A stretch of 41,085 nucleotides of DNA from Acidobacteriota bacterium (GCA_003222675.1 QHWT01000098.1:18406-59490); one strand, 5' to 3'. Counted from the first letter of the stretch, positions 15,878 through 23,859 are shown. Notes: generated by a model not told the origin, from the sequence alone. Numbers and translations are program-made.

Positions 15878-16867
15878 ATGGCAATCGCCCGGATACATCA
15901 GAACGGTTCGGAGCTCGGCAACATCGACGAGGGACCGCGCAGCACGGCGGAACTCCGCGACTGGATCCAGGTGAACCTGGGGCTGCCGCCTGACCGCGAG
16001 GCCCGGCTGCTCCATGTAATCGATCAGGTCGTCGCCCTTCAGCGACAGCTCGTCGAGGAGTCGAAGCACGAGGCCATTCGCGCGCTATCCGAGGGGTTCG
16101 CGAGCAAGATGGACCGCCTCCAGCGGCAGCTCTCCGAGAAGGACGTCACCGTCAGCAACATCGCCCGTTACTTCGAGGACGTCGTCGCCGAGCTGACGGA
16201 GAAATCCCATCGCGATCCGAAGACGAAGCTGCTCAATTTCGACTGGTTCATGGAGCGTGTGGAGTCGTATCTGGCGGTCGAGCAGCGCGTGCGGTGGTGC
16301 GGCGTCGGCGTCGTCGATATCACCAGCTTCAAATGGTACAACGATACGCTTGGCCATGCGCTGGGCGACCGGATCATCGAGACCGTCGCGCGGATTCTCG
16401 CGGATCAGATTCGTTCGGAGGACTTCCTCGCGATGGATCGCGGCAACGAGGCGCGCGACCTGCACGCGCGTTTTGGAGGCGACGAATTCGCGTTCCTGAT
16501 TCCCGACCTTCCCGGGTGCAACGAAGCGCACGAGATCGCCAACCGCTTCAAGCGCTCGGTTGCCGCCCACGACTGGACGCGTGACGATCGTCGGCTCGAA
16601 GCGAGACCCGTGGGCGTCGACGTCGGGATCGTCTGCCTGCGCCTCGGTCCGGTCGGTGAGCGGCGCGGCGTCGCGCGGAAGCTTGCCGCGGAGCTCATTC
16701 AGCGTGCCGACAAGTTGATGTACGCCGCGAAGAGTCAACAGTCCCCTCACGTGCACTCGGCCGCCGTCCGCGTCGTCCACGGCGAGCTGACCGAGATGCC
16801 GACCACCGAGACGATCGTCCGCGAGACCCACGCGCGGCGGCGCGCCACCGATCGCGAGAACATCTGA
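15878..16867 (+). CDS. GGDEF diguanylate cyclase, likely stressosome output
   Basis: This protein of 329 residues has a helical N-terminal region (about 1-120, including coiled-coil ALSEGFASKMDRLQRQLSEK) and a GGDEF domain (about 125-300). The active-site loop ARFGGDEFAFLI is intact, and the substrate block ITSFKWYNDTLGHALGD is present, so synthesis of cyclic di-GMP is expected. The inhibitory I-site RxxD is not conserved: the position holds EARD. I chose ATG 15878 (MAIARIHQ) over an in-frame ATG at 15797, whose extra residues look non-native. It lies 110 bases after the RsbX-like gene on the same strand and has no transmembrane or receiver domain. Control by RsbT release is plausible, as reported for other RsbR-S-T-X clusters that end in GGDEF genes. 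Confidence 0.9.
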   Translation: MAIARIHQNGSELGNIDEGPRSTAELRDWIQVNLGLPPDREARLLHVIDQVVALQRQLVEESKHEAIRALSEGFASKMDRLQRQLSEKDVTVSNIARYFEDVVAELTEKSHRDPKTKLLNFDWFMERVESYLAVEQRVRWCGVGVVDITSFKWYNDTLGHALGDRIIETVARILADQIRSEDFLAMDRGNEARDLHARFGGDEFAFLIPDLPGCNEAHEIANRFKRSVAAHDWTRDDRRLEARPVGVDVGIVCLRLGPVGERRGVARKLAAELIQRADKLMYAAKSQQSPHVHSAAVRVVHGELTEMPTTETIVRETHARRRATDRENI

Positions 16868-16908
16868 GAAGTCTGCTACACTTGTAAGGTTGTATCCCTC
16901 CCAGAGAT

Positions 16909-16984
16909 GGTGGGTGTAGCTCAAAGGTAGAGCACCGGACTGTGGCTCCGGACGCTGCGGGTTCGAGTCCCGTCATCCACCCCA
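16909..16984 (+). tRNA. tRNA-His (anticodon GTG)
   Basis: The cloverleaf is complete. The eight-pair acceptor stem includes the extra 5' G typical of tRNA-His (GGTGGGTG with CATCCACC). The anticodon loop is CTGTGGC with GTG, the T loop is GTTCGAGTC, and CCA is encoded at the 3' end. Confidence 0.95.
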
Positions 16985-17037
16985 GATCACGCAGATTTGT
17001 GACCACGGCTGAGGTTGTGCGAGAATTGCTTATCGCA

Positions 17038-17253
17038 ATGACCGAACAGGATCTCGTGCGGATCGCGAAGGTGGCGCTGCGCGAGCTGGGCGCCGGTGAC
17101 GTGATGTTCAGCGTATCGGCGGAGAGCGGGATCGACCGGTGGGAGATCGCAATCGCCGGCGCGCATCCGCGGCTGCTGCGGATTCGCGCGGGCAAGGGCA
17201 GCAGCGCGCAATTCGTCCGCGATCAGATTTTTGAGCAGTTCGAGCGGCGCTAG
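17038..17253 (+). CDS. Small conserved-looking protein of unknown function (71 aa)
   Basis: ATG 17038 opens a frame reading MTEQDLVRIAKVALRELG and ending QFVRDQIFEQFERR. Its composition is globular, without a signal or membrane segment, and the codon use resembles its neighbours. I recognise no family. It follows tRNA-His by 53 bases and ends 6 bases from the ku remnant on the opposite strand. Confidence 0.6.
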   Translation: MTEQDLVRIAKVALRELGAGDVMFSVSAESGIDRWEIAIAGAHPRLLRIRAGKGSSAQFVRDQIFEQFERR

Positions 17254-17259
17254 GACAGC

Positions 17260-18103
17260 TTACCCGCGCGCGCGCTTTTTCTCCTTGACCGGCGCCGCCT
17301 TCGCGGCCTTTGCGGGTTTTTCTATCTCGGCAACCTTTGCGGCTTTCTTTTTCGTGCTGCTGACGCGATCGAGGCTCTGGCGGAGCGCATCCATCAGGTT
17401 CACCACCTTGGGTGGCGCCTGCTCCTCTGTCGCCACCACTTCCTGGCCGGCGATCTTCGCGTCGATGATCCGCTGCAGTTCTTCCTGATAGGCGTCCTTG
17501 TATTCCGTCAAATCGAGCTGCCCCTCGAAGTTGCCGATCACCTGCTTCGCCATCTTGATCTCTTCGGGCTTCAGCTTCGCAGGCACGTTCTCGAGTTCCT
17601 CTATGGCGTCCATGCTGCGCACTTCATTGGAGCGCCGCATCGTGTACATCACGAGGCCCTTCTCGCGCGGCTGCACGGCGACGAGGTACTCGCGCCCGTA
17701 GAGCGCGAGCTTCCCGATGCCGGCTTTCCCTTTCATCCCTTCGCGAATGACGGCGAATGCTTCGAGCGCCATCTGCCCGTCGGGTGCGAGATAGTACGGC
17801 CGCTCCACGTAAATGGGATCGATCGCCTCCACCTCGGTGAACCGGACGGACCTTCGCGAGATCCTCCTCGTCCATCACGACGTAGCGTCCCTTCTCGAAC
17901 TCGTAGCCTTTCACCACTTCCGAGATCGGCACCTCGCGCTCGCACTTCGGGCACCAGCGCTTCTGTTGAATGCGCGTCTGGCATTCGCCATGAAGCTGGT
18001 TGAAGCTGATGGTCGCGGCGGAGTCCGTCGCGGGGAACACCCTCACGGGGATGTTCACCAGACTGATTTTCAGAAAGCCTTTCCAGGTCGGGCGTGCAGC
18101 CAT
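17260..18103 (-). pseudogene. ku: Non-homologous end-joining protein Ku, broken by a short deletion with frameshift
   Basis: The N-terminal part from ATG 18103 (MAARPTWKGFLKISLVNIPV) is a typical bacterial Ku beta-barrel with RWCPKCEREVP and YVVMDEEDLAKVRP. The frame then shifts at about 17845-17855. The C-terminal part continues in another frame with FTEVEAIDPIYVERPYYLAP, KLALYGREYLVAVQP and a Lys/Ala-rich tail ending EKKRARG. Ku proteins usually have about ten residues between KVRP and FTEVEAIDP (an EST-like start of a strand). These are missing, which matches a deletion of roughly 29 bases. Without repair no full-length Ku can be made, although ligD about 2.4 kb away is intact. An assembly error is the main alternative. 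Confidence 0.87.
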
Positions 18104-18248
18104 AACTCACTCATTATCGGCGGAAGCGTCCAACGGCCACACGCCTGCACGGAACTGCGCAGGCTGGCATCCTGTGGAATCGGTGATCTGGTGATTCAGC
18201 ATTTGGTGGTTGCCATCAAAAGCACGCGCGGTAGTGCCCGCGACGCGA

Positions 18249-18288
18249 AATCACTCAATTACCAAATCATTAAATCACCAATTTCATT
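18249..18288. repeat. Degenerate octamer array
   Basis: Five 8-base units align: AATCACTC, AATTACCA, AATCATTA, AATCACCA, ATTTCATT. The array runs into the stop codon of the DUF4440 gene (TGA at 18286-18284). The unit is related to the larger octamer array at 20339-20456. It is AT-rich against a GC-rich background. Confidence 0.6.
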
Positions 18289-18742
18289 GCGCCGGGACCC
18301 ACGGTCGGACTTCGAGGAACTTCCAGTCGGTCCCTGCCCGCCGAATCACCGACATGACCAGTCCGCCGTTGGCCTGCCCGTCGCTGCCGGAGACCTGCCA
18401 CGACCCCTGGACGACGGCCATGTCCGGCGAGACCCAATGAATGTTGGTGTTCTGGAGGGACACCTTCATACCTTGCAGTGCCTGGGACAGAGCTGTCTCG
18501 ATCTGCGCAGGGCCGGTGATCTTATCCCCTTCGACGGAGTAATAGATGCCATCCTCGTCCCAGAGGGCGCCGGCCTTCTTGAAATTCCCGGTCGAAATCG
18601 CATCGACCAGGGCGGCGTTCAGCTTCTGCAGCGCCGCCTCGTCATCGGCGTGATCCGCCCGTCCCCGGGCGTTCGGTTTGGACTGCGCCGAAAGCGCCGC
18701 CACGGAAAACAGGATGGCGAGAACCGCTGCTGCTCGTCGCAT
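18284..18742 (-). CDS. Exported SnoaL/DUF4440-type (NTF2-like) protein
   Basis: This protein of 152 residues starts with a signal peptide (MRRAAAVLAILFSVAALSAQ). An NTF2-like fold of the SgcJ/DUF4440 group follows: ADDEAALQKLNAALVDAIST, then KKAGALWDEDGIYYSVEGD and the end FLEVRPWVPAQ. Members include small hydrolases, isomerases and ligand binders, so the activity cannot be named. It is on the same strand as the broken ku, separated from it by 180 bases that include the octamer array at its 3' end. Confidence 0.8.
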   Translation of the reverse strand: MRRAAAVLAILFSVAALSAQSKPNARGRADHADDEAALQKLNAALVDAISTGNFKKAGALWDEDGIYYSVEGDKITGPAQIETALSQALQGMKVSLQNTNIHWVSPDMAVVQGSWQVSGSDGQANGGLVMSVIRRAGTDWKFLEVRPWVPAQ

Positions 18743-18955
18743 AACGATGCCTCCTGGGCACTAGACGAAAGCGGCGCGGATCATACTCGATCGGACGTCA
18801 GAACATGTATCTCGCTCAGGGCGATGATGTCTCGCGACAGGTTTTCGTGAGGCCGGTGACACTGACCAGCGGCTGCATGAGACGTGAAAATCTGAGTCTA
18901 TCGGCGCGCAAACTCCTACCAGTCGTCGTACGTGGAAGCGGGCTTTAGCCGGATT

Positions 18956-19909
18956 CTACGGCAAGAACTTCACAGCGGCCTCGATGGCACCGTGCAGAGT
19001 ACGGCCGAACACGGCCGCGCCGACGATCGTCCCGATGATGACAACAACTGTCGCCGCCTGAATGTGAAAGTGCGGCGGTGTCTGTGGCTCTGCTGGATCC
19101 AGCAGGCGTCGTACTCGTGATTCGATGGTGCCGCCTAAATAGAGCGCGCTCGCCGACAGCGGTCGATGCGCGCCGGTCGCGAGGCGCGCGACGGTCACCA
19201 ATGCGTGAGCGAGATCTGTCCGAAGATCCGGGCGCGACCGCGCGGCCGCGGCATCCGCAGCTTCCTCCGTTGCCTGCGCCCACAACGCATCGAGCCCGCG
19301 ATTCGCAGGCAACAGGCCGGGGCACGCGCGCAGCACGACACGCCTGATGTTGTCGCGCGCGGCGATGTGTGCGCACTCGTGCAGGAGCATCGCACGCACC
19401 TCATCCGCCGAGCAGGCGCGCAGCACCCGTTCGGAGACGAAGAGTTCCGGGCGCCGGAATCCTACAACCGCCACCATGGGATATGTCTCGTCGATCGCGA
19501 ACACGGGGACGGGCACGTCGGACATAGTGAGCCGGCGCGCGCGAACGCGCCACTCGCGAGCGAGGGCCCGCGTCGCGCGCCACGCGAGCACGGCCCGCCA
19601 TGCCCCGCGCGCCAGTAACAGCGCGCCCGCTGCACCGACGACCGCGAGCGTCGTCGCCACCGATTCCTGCGTGTCGGACGGTTCGAACCTGAGGAACATG
19701 GGAAGCACGATTACGAATGCGCCGAACAATCCTGCGGCCGACGGTAGCAATCGCAAGCCAAACAACCCCGCGGCGCGCGACGCGGGCGCCCGCTCGTTGA
19801 CGCGCCGCGCGATTGCCCGTGCAGTCAGCGCGAAGACGGCCGTCGCCATGCACACAATCGTGGCGAACGAGGCGAACGTGATCGCCGCTGCGAGCCGCCA
19901 GTAGATCAC
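18956..19909 (-). CDS. M56 family membrane metallopeptidase (BlaR1/MecR1-like)
   Basis: The protein has 317 residues. N-terminal transmembrane segments (near FASFATIVCMATAVFALTA and LLPSAAGLFGAFVIVLPMFL) precede a cytoplasmic zinc protease domain with the motif LLHECAHIAARDN (HExxH) and a later EEAAD. A final hydrophobic segment lies near the C terminus (AATVVVIIGTIVGAAVFG). No penicillin-sensor domain follows. In BlaR1-type systems the protease triggers inactivation of the BlaI repressor, and the blaI-like gene lies just upstream with a four-base overlap. The signal and target genes are unknown, and no beta-lactamase is in the window. Confidence 0.9.
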   Translation of the reverse strand: MIYWRLAAAITFASFATIVCMATAVFALTARAIARRVNERAPASRAAGLFGLRLLPSAAGLFGAFVIVLPMFLRFEPSDTQESVATTLAVVGAAGALLLARGAWRAVLAWRATRALAREWRVRARRLTMSDVPVPVFAIDETYPMVAVVGFRRPELFVSERVLRACSADEVRAMLLHECAHIAARDNIRRVVLRACPGLLPANRGLDALWAQATEEAADAAAARSRPDLRTDLAHALVTVARLATGAHRPLSASALYLGGTIESRVRRLLDPAEPQTPPHFHIQAATVVVIIGTIVGAAVFGRTLHGAIEAAVKFLP

Positions 19910-20319
19910 CGGTCGTGCTCCTTCTCGCGGCGCTTGGCCTGGACGAGCCGTTCTAGTTCATCGAGCAGCCCCGCGTCGTGCTCGCTCACCGTATCCACGA
20001 GCCACGAGAGGATCGGTTGTGCATTGCCATGTCCGAGCAACGTTCCTACCGCACGAGCCGCCGCCCCCGTTTCCAGTTCTTCGCGCGAGTAGCGTGGGCG
20101 ATAGACGAATGCCCGTCCTGTTTTCTCACGATCCAGCACACCCTTCCGGTGCAGCCGGTCCATTGTCGTCATCAGCGTCGTGTACGCGGCGGAAGGAAAA
20201 TCCCCCTGGAGCTCCCGCACGCTGGCGCCATTCGGCCGGCGCCACAGCGCGTCGAGGACGCGCATCTCGAGCCTCCCGAACATGACCTCGAGGCCGGACA
20301 GTTGAAGACGGTGGAACAT
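19906..20319 (-). CDS. BlaI/MecI/CopY family transcriptional repressor
   Basis: This winged-helix repressor has 137 residues. From ATG 20319 (MFHRLQLSGLEVMFG) the HTH block reads LEMRVLDALWRRPNGASVRE and continues with AAYTTLMTTMDRLHRKGVL. The C-terminal dimerisation helices end KRREKEHDR. The frame stays open up to 20667, but those upstream codons come from AT-rich repeats, so the internal ATG is preferred. It is coupled to the M56 protease gene by overlap and probably autoregulates from the region at 20320-20467. Confidence 0.9.
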   Translation of the reverse strand: MFHRLQLSGLEVMFGRLEMRVLDALWRRPNGASVRELQGDFPSAAYTTLMTTMDRLHRKGVLDREKTGRAFVYRPRYSREELETGAAARAVGTLLGHGNAQPILSWLVDTVSEHDAGLLDELERLVQAKRREKEHDR

Positions 20320-20338
20320 TCGGGACAGCTTACTAAAA

Positions 20339-20456
20339 ATTGGGTAATTGAGTAATTGGGTAATTGGGTAATCGGGTGAGCCGATACTTGCCGACGCAAT
20401 CACCACATCACCAAATCCCAAATTTCCCGATTCCCCAATTCCCCAATTACCAAATA
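20339..20456. repeat. Facing octamer arrays in the blaI-ligD divergent promoter region
   Basis: The left array has five units of type ATTGGGTA (20339-20378). The right array has six units of type CCCCAATT (20409-20456), which are near reverse complements of the left ones. About 30 unrelated bases lie between them. The arrangement forms a large imperfect inverted structure between the divergent starts at 20319 and 20468. It is strikingly AT-rich and may contain the promoters of both genes. Confidence 0.85.
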
Positions 20457-20467
20457 GTCTTACCTGC

Positions 20468-22624
20468 ATGGACCTCCGACCGATGCTGGCGACGCTGGCC
20501 GATGCGCCGCATGTCGACAAGAACCTCGTGTACGAACCGAAATACGACGGCATTCGGGCGCTCGTTGAGATCAGCCCGTCACGTGGCGCACCGATCGTGC
20601 ACATCTGGTCTCGCAACGGCAATGACAAGACGATGCAGTTCCCTTCGATTGTGGAGGCCCTCCGCAAGGCGGCGATGAAGCTGAGCGGGAAAGTAATCCT
20701 CGATGGTGAGATCGTCGCCTTGCACCCTGACGGGCGTCCCGCCGGCTTTCAGCGCCTCCAGGGACGCATTCACCTCACGGGTGCGCAGGACGTAGAGCGC
20801 ATCGATCGCGATCAGCCCGTCGCGCTGATCGCTTTCGATCTGCTGCGCGAGGGCAACGACGATCTGTGCAAGCTGCCGCTGACCGAACGTCGCAAGCGAC
20901 TGGAGGCGTTATTTGAAGACATCCGCCTGAAGGCGGAAGGAACACTCAGACTGAGCGAGCAGGTCGCCGGGGACGGGCGCACGTTATATGCGCGCGCGCT
21001 GAAGGAGCAGTGGGAGGGACTGATCGCAAAAGATGCCACGTCCCTCTATCAGCCCGGACGCCGATCGCCGGCATGGCGGAAGATCAAAGTTGTGCAGGAA
21101 CAGGAATTCGTCGTGGGCGGATGGACGGAACCGCGCCAGACACGGTCGTATTTCGGCGCGTTGCTGCTTGGCGTCTACGAAGGTGACGACTTTGTTTATG
21201 TCGGCCACACGGGGACCGGCTTCAATCAAAAGGAGCTCGAACGCGTGTCGCGGTTGCTCAAATCACGCGAAATTCCGGCATCTCCATTTTCAACGGCGAT
21301 CAAGACCAACGAGCCGGCGCACTGGACGCGTCCGGATCTCGTCGCCCAGATTAAATTCACGGAGTGGACCGCGGACGACAAGCTGCGGCATCCGGTCTAT
21401 CTCGGGCTGCGCGATGACAAGAATCCGCGCGAGGTCGTGCGGGAACGCGCAAGCGACCCATCTTCCGCATCAAGGCGGAAGCCACATGAGCCGCACACTG
21501 CCGGGTCACGCGAGCCGCGCGCCTCTGATCCTTTGCCTGTGGCGTCTACCCGCCACTCCAGTCGAGTGACTTCCGCTTCCCATTCCAACCGAGTGGCTTC
21601 CGCTCCCCACTCCAACCCTGTGGCTTCCGCTTTCAGGCGGGAGGATCTGGCCAACCTCGTCAATCAACTCCGCGCGCTCGAAGACGCGCGACGCGATGGC
21701 GAGCTGACCCTCCCGAACGGCGATCGGGTGAAGGTCACCAACCTCGCGAAGCTGTTCTGGCCCGATCTCGAGATCACCAAAGGCGACCTGCTCCGTTACT
21801 ACGTCGAGGTCTCCCCATTCATCCTGCCGGCCGTCGCGGATCGTCCGCTCGTGATGAAGCGATTTCCGAATGGCGTTGGCGGCAAAGCCTTTTACCAGCA
21901 GCGCTCGCGCGAAGAAAGGCCTCCTGCTGGCGTCAGAATCGAGACGCTTCCGGACGAAAGCGATCCAATCAGTGAGCCCGATGCGAAGCGGCTCGTCGGC
22001 GGATCGCTGACGACCCTGTTGTACATGACGCAGATCGCCGCGATCTCGCAGGACCCGTGGTTCTCGCGCGTGCAGTCGCCGCTCGACGCGGATCACGTTG
22101 CCCTCGATCTCGATCCGACCGAGCACGCGACGTTCGCCAAAGTACTCGACGTCGCCCGATGGGTGCGCGACGAGCTCGTTTCGCTCGGCGTCCCTGCCGT
22201 CCCGAAGACATCGGGGTCGAGCGGCTTGCACGTCTACATTCCGTTGCCGCCACACACGACGTACGAGTCCGGCGTGCTCTTCTGCCAGATTGTTGCGACC
22301 GTTGTCGCATCGCGCCATCCGAAAGTCGCGACGGTTGAGCGCATGGTCGCGCGGCGGCCGCGCGGCACCGTTTACATCGACTTCCTGCAGAACATCCTTG
22401 GCAAGACGCTCGCCACTGCTTACAGCGCGCGCGCGAGCGAGTTCGCCGGCGTCTCGACACCGCTGACGTGGAAGGAAATGGATGGAAAGGTCGACCCGCG
22501 CGACTTTACGATCCGCACGGCGCCGGAACGATTTCGAAAAACTGGCGATCTCTGGGAAAGGCTGCGGACCGCGAAGCCCGCGAACCTGGAAGTGGTTTTC
22601 AAGAAGTACGCGAAGCAGCGGTGA
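20468..22624 (+). CDS. ligD: DNA ligase D: ATP-dependent ligase plus primase-polymerase
   Basis: The protein has 718 residues and acts with Ku in double-strand break repair. Residues 1-320 are the ligase. The adenylation motif is YEPKYDGIRA, and other motifs are DGEIVAL, EGLIAKD and WRKIKVV; the C-terminal OB part includes FVYVGHTGTGF. Residues 420-715 are the archaeo-eukaryotic primase-like polymerase with TNLAKLFWP, the metal-binding block DHVALDLDP, and SGSSGLHVYIPL. The phosphoesterase domain found in Pseudomonas LigD is absent. The linker (about 330-400) is a Ser/His/Arg-rich insertion made of in-frame repeats. A palindrome also lies in the ligase domain at residues IRLKAEGT. The 3' end overlaps the convergent dehydrogenase gene by 26 bases. 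It appears intact. Confidence 0.93.
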   Translation: MDLRPMLATLADAPHVDKNLVYEPKYDGIRALVEISPSRGAPIVHIWSRNGNDKTMQFPSIVEALRKAAMKLSGKVILDGEIVALHPDGRPAGFQRLQGRIHLTGAQDVERIDRDQPVALIAFDLLREGNDDLCKLPLTERRKRLEALFEDIRLKAEGTLRLSEQVAGDGRTLYARALKEQWEGLIAKDATSLYQPGRRSPAWRKIKVVQEQEFVVGGWTEPRQTRSYFGALLLGVYEGDDFVYVGHTGTGFNQKELERVSRLLKSREIPASPFSTAIKTNEPAHWTRPDLVAQIKFTEWTADDKLRHPVYLGLRDDKNPREVVRERASDPSSASRRKPHEPHTAGSREPRASDPLPVASTRHSSRVTSASHSNRVASAPHSNPVASAFRREDLANLVNQLRALEDARRDGELTLPNGDRVKVTNLAKLFWPDLEITKGDLLRYYVEVSPFILPAVADRPLVMKRFPNGVGGKAFYQQRSREERPPAGVRIETLPDESDPISEPDAKRLVGGSLTTLLYMTQIAAISQDPWFSRVQSPLDADHVALDLDPTEHATFAKVLDVARWVRDELVSLGVPAVPKTSGSSGLHVYIPLPPHTTYESGVLFCQIVATVVASRHPKVATVERMVARRPRGTVYIDFLQNILGKTLATAYSARASEFAGVSTPLTWKEMDGKVDPRDFTIRTAPERFRKTGDLWERLRTAKPANLEVVFKKYAKQR
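20922..20937. repeat. Perfect 7-bp-stem palindrome in ligD (translates as RLKAE)
   Basis: The sequence TCCGCCTGAAGGCGGA has seven-base arms around GA. In the ligD frame it encodes IRLKAEG at about residue 152. The same palindrome core with flanking CTT/GAAG is the hallmark of the repeat family at 6626-6691 and 21459-21645. The surrounding protein sequence (FEDIRLKAEGTLRLSEQV) is compatible with a short in-frame insertion just before the conserved LRLSEQV block. Confidence 0.7.
21459..21645. repeat. Palindromic and 27-base repeats inserted in frame in the ligD linker
   Basis: A hairpin CTTCCGC-ATCAAG-GCGGAAG lies at about 21462-21481. At 21564-21644 three 27-base direct repeats follow, each built around GTGGCTTCCGC or GTGACTTCCGC. 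They encode nine-residue units beginning VTSASHSN, VASAPHSN and VASAFRRE. The antisense strand reads RLKAEATG and GAEATRLEW. All insertions preserve the ligD reading frame and fall between the ligase and polymerase domains. Confidence 0.82.
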
Positions 22625-23615
22625 TCCCGCGGACGCCCGCGACGAGCGCGATGGCCGCAAACAGGCCGAGCGTTGCGCGGCGGTGCGTCGCGGCCCAGAG
22701 CTGAGGACTGCGGGAGATCGCACGCGCATCGAACGCGCCGTGCGCCCCGCGGTCGGCCTCGCCGTCCACCGGCTGCCAGAGATTGTCCGGACGGTTCGGT
22801 TCTTCGCGTCCACTCATCTGCTGTGAGTCGTATCCCGTGCGCGCGAGGTAGCGATCGCCGACGCCGGGCACGAGCCGGTTCCCGACGATCGCCGCCGCCG
22901 TGGTCGAGCCGACCCACAGCTCGCGACGACGATGATGTGCGGCCCAGTGGATTGCGTCGGCCGCTACTTCCGGTTGGAAGATAGGCGACACGGGCTGCGC
23001 CTTCCGCGGGAGCCGGCTCTTCACCCATTGGAACTGGGGCGTGTTGAGCGCCGGCAGGTGCACCATCGTTACGTGCACGCGGCTGCGATCGTGGATCATC
23101 TCGGCGCGCAGCGAGTCCATGAATCCGTCGATGGCGTGCTTCGCGGCGCAGTACGCGGATTGGAGCGGGATCCCGCGATGCGCGAGCGCGGAACCCACCT
23201 GGACGATGGTGCCGCGATCGCGCGGCAGCATGCGGTGCAAGGCGGCGAGCGTCCCGTGCACCACGCCGTGATAGGTGACGTCGGTAACTCGACGGTACTC
23301 CTCCGGCCGCATCTCGCGAACCGGTGAGAACACCGATGCCATCGCGTTGTTGATCCAGATGTCAATCGGTCCGAGGTCGCGCTCGATCTGTTCGGCGGCG
23401 GCATCGACGTCCTCCCAGTTCGCGACGTCGACCGGGATGGCCAGGGCGCGCCCGCCGGCCGCTTCCACGTCGCGGCGAGCGCCGTCCAGGCCGCCGCGAC
23501 CGCGCGCCAGCAGGCCGATGCGCGCTCCGTCGCGCGCGAAACGCCGCACGACGGCTCGGCCCACACCGGCAGACGCGCCGGTCACGACGACCACTTCAGG
23601 ATGGCTGCGTGTCAG
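22599..23615 (-). CDS. Short-chain dehydrogenase/reductase with C-terminal extension
   Basis: This is a Rossmann-fold oxidoreductase. The cofactor motif VVVTGASAGVGRAVVRRFA is followed by NNAM, the Ser in VQVGSALAHRG and the catalytic SAYCAAKHAIDGF. A C-terminal extension of about 90 residues ends with a hydrophobic segment (LGLFAAIALVAGV), suggesting membrane association. The usual leader TRSHPEVVVVTGA is in frame only if translation starts at the CTG at 23615, which overlaps the upstream stop as CTGA. The first conventional start is GTG 23594, which removes that leader. A GGAAGG ribosome-binding site sits about 5 bases before the CTG. The substrate is unknown. Confidence 0.85.
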   Translation of the reverse strand: MTRSHPEVVVVTGASAGVGRAVVRRFARDGARIGLLARGRGGLDGARRDVEAAGGRALAIPVDVANWEDVDAAAEQIERDLGPIDIWINNAMASVFSPVREMRPEEYRRVTDVTYHGVVHGTLAALHRMLPRDRGTIVQVGSALAHRGIPLQSAYCAAKHAIDGFMDSLRAEMIHDRSRVHVTMVHLPALNTPQFQWVKSRLPRKAQPVSPIFQPEVAADAIHWAAHHRRRELWVGSTTAAAIVGNRLVPGVGDRYLARTGYDSQQMSGREEPNRPDNLWQPVDGEADRGAHGAFDARAISRSPQLWAATHRRATLGLFAAIALVAGVRGITAASRTS

Positions 23616-23773
23616 ATCGTTCCTTCCTCGTCCTCTTCTTCCTCGTCGGGATCTTCGGTGTCTTCGAAGTCCTCGTCTTCCTCGTTCGCCACGCCGCGAA
23701 TCTGCTCGTCGGCGCCGCCACGGGTCATGTCTTCGCCCTGATCATCGCGTTTCGGGTTGCCACGATCCGCCAT
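23612..23773 (-). CDS. Small acidic protein of unknown function (53 aa)
   Basis: ATG 23773 is preceded by a strong AGGAG at good spacing. The product begins MADRGNPKRDDQGEDM. Its last 25 residues are mostly Glu and Asp (DEDFEDTEDPDEEEEDEEGTI is near-uniformly acidic), so it is likely disordered. The stop overlaps the proposed CTG start of the dehydrogenase. I recognise no named family. Confidence 0.72.
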   Translation of the reverse strand: MADRGNPKRDDQGEDMTRGGADEQIRGVANEEDEDFEDTEDPDEEEEDEEGTI

Positions 23774-23859
23774 ACACACTCCTTTTGTTGATCGGCCTCG
23801 TCCACCGGGACATTGAAGCAACCGCAGCAAAGCGGGTGCCGCCGCGCTAAGCTGTCGTA

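Noticed and set aside
21506-22813. Leftward open frame of 435 codons
   Set aside because: It is antisense to ligD, and the sense strand carries all the polymerase motifs.
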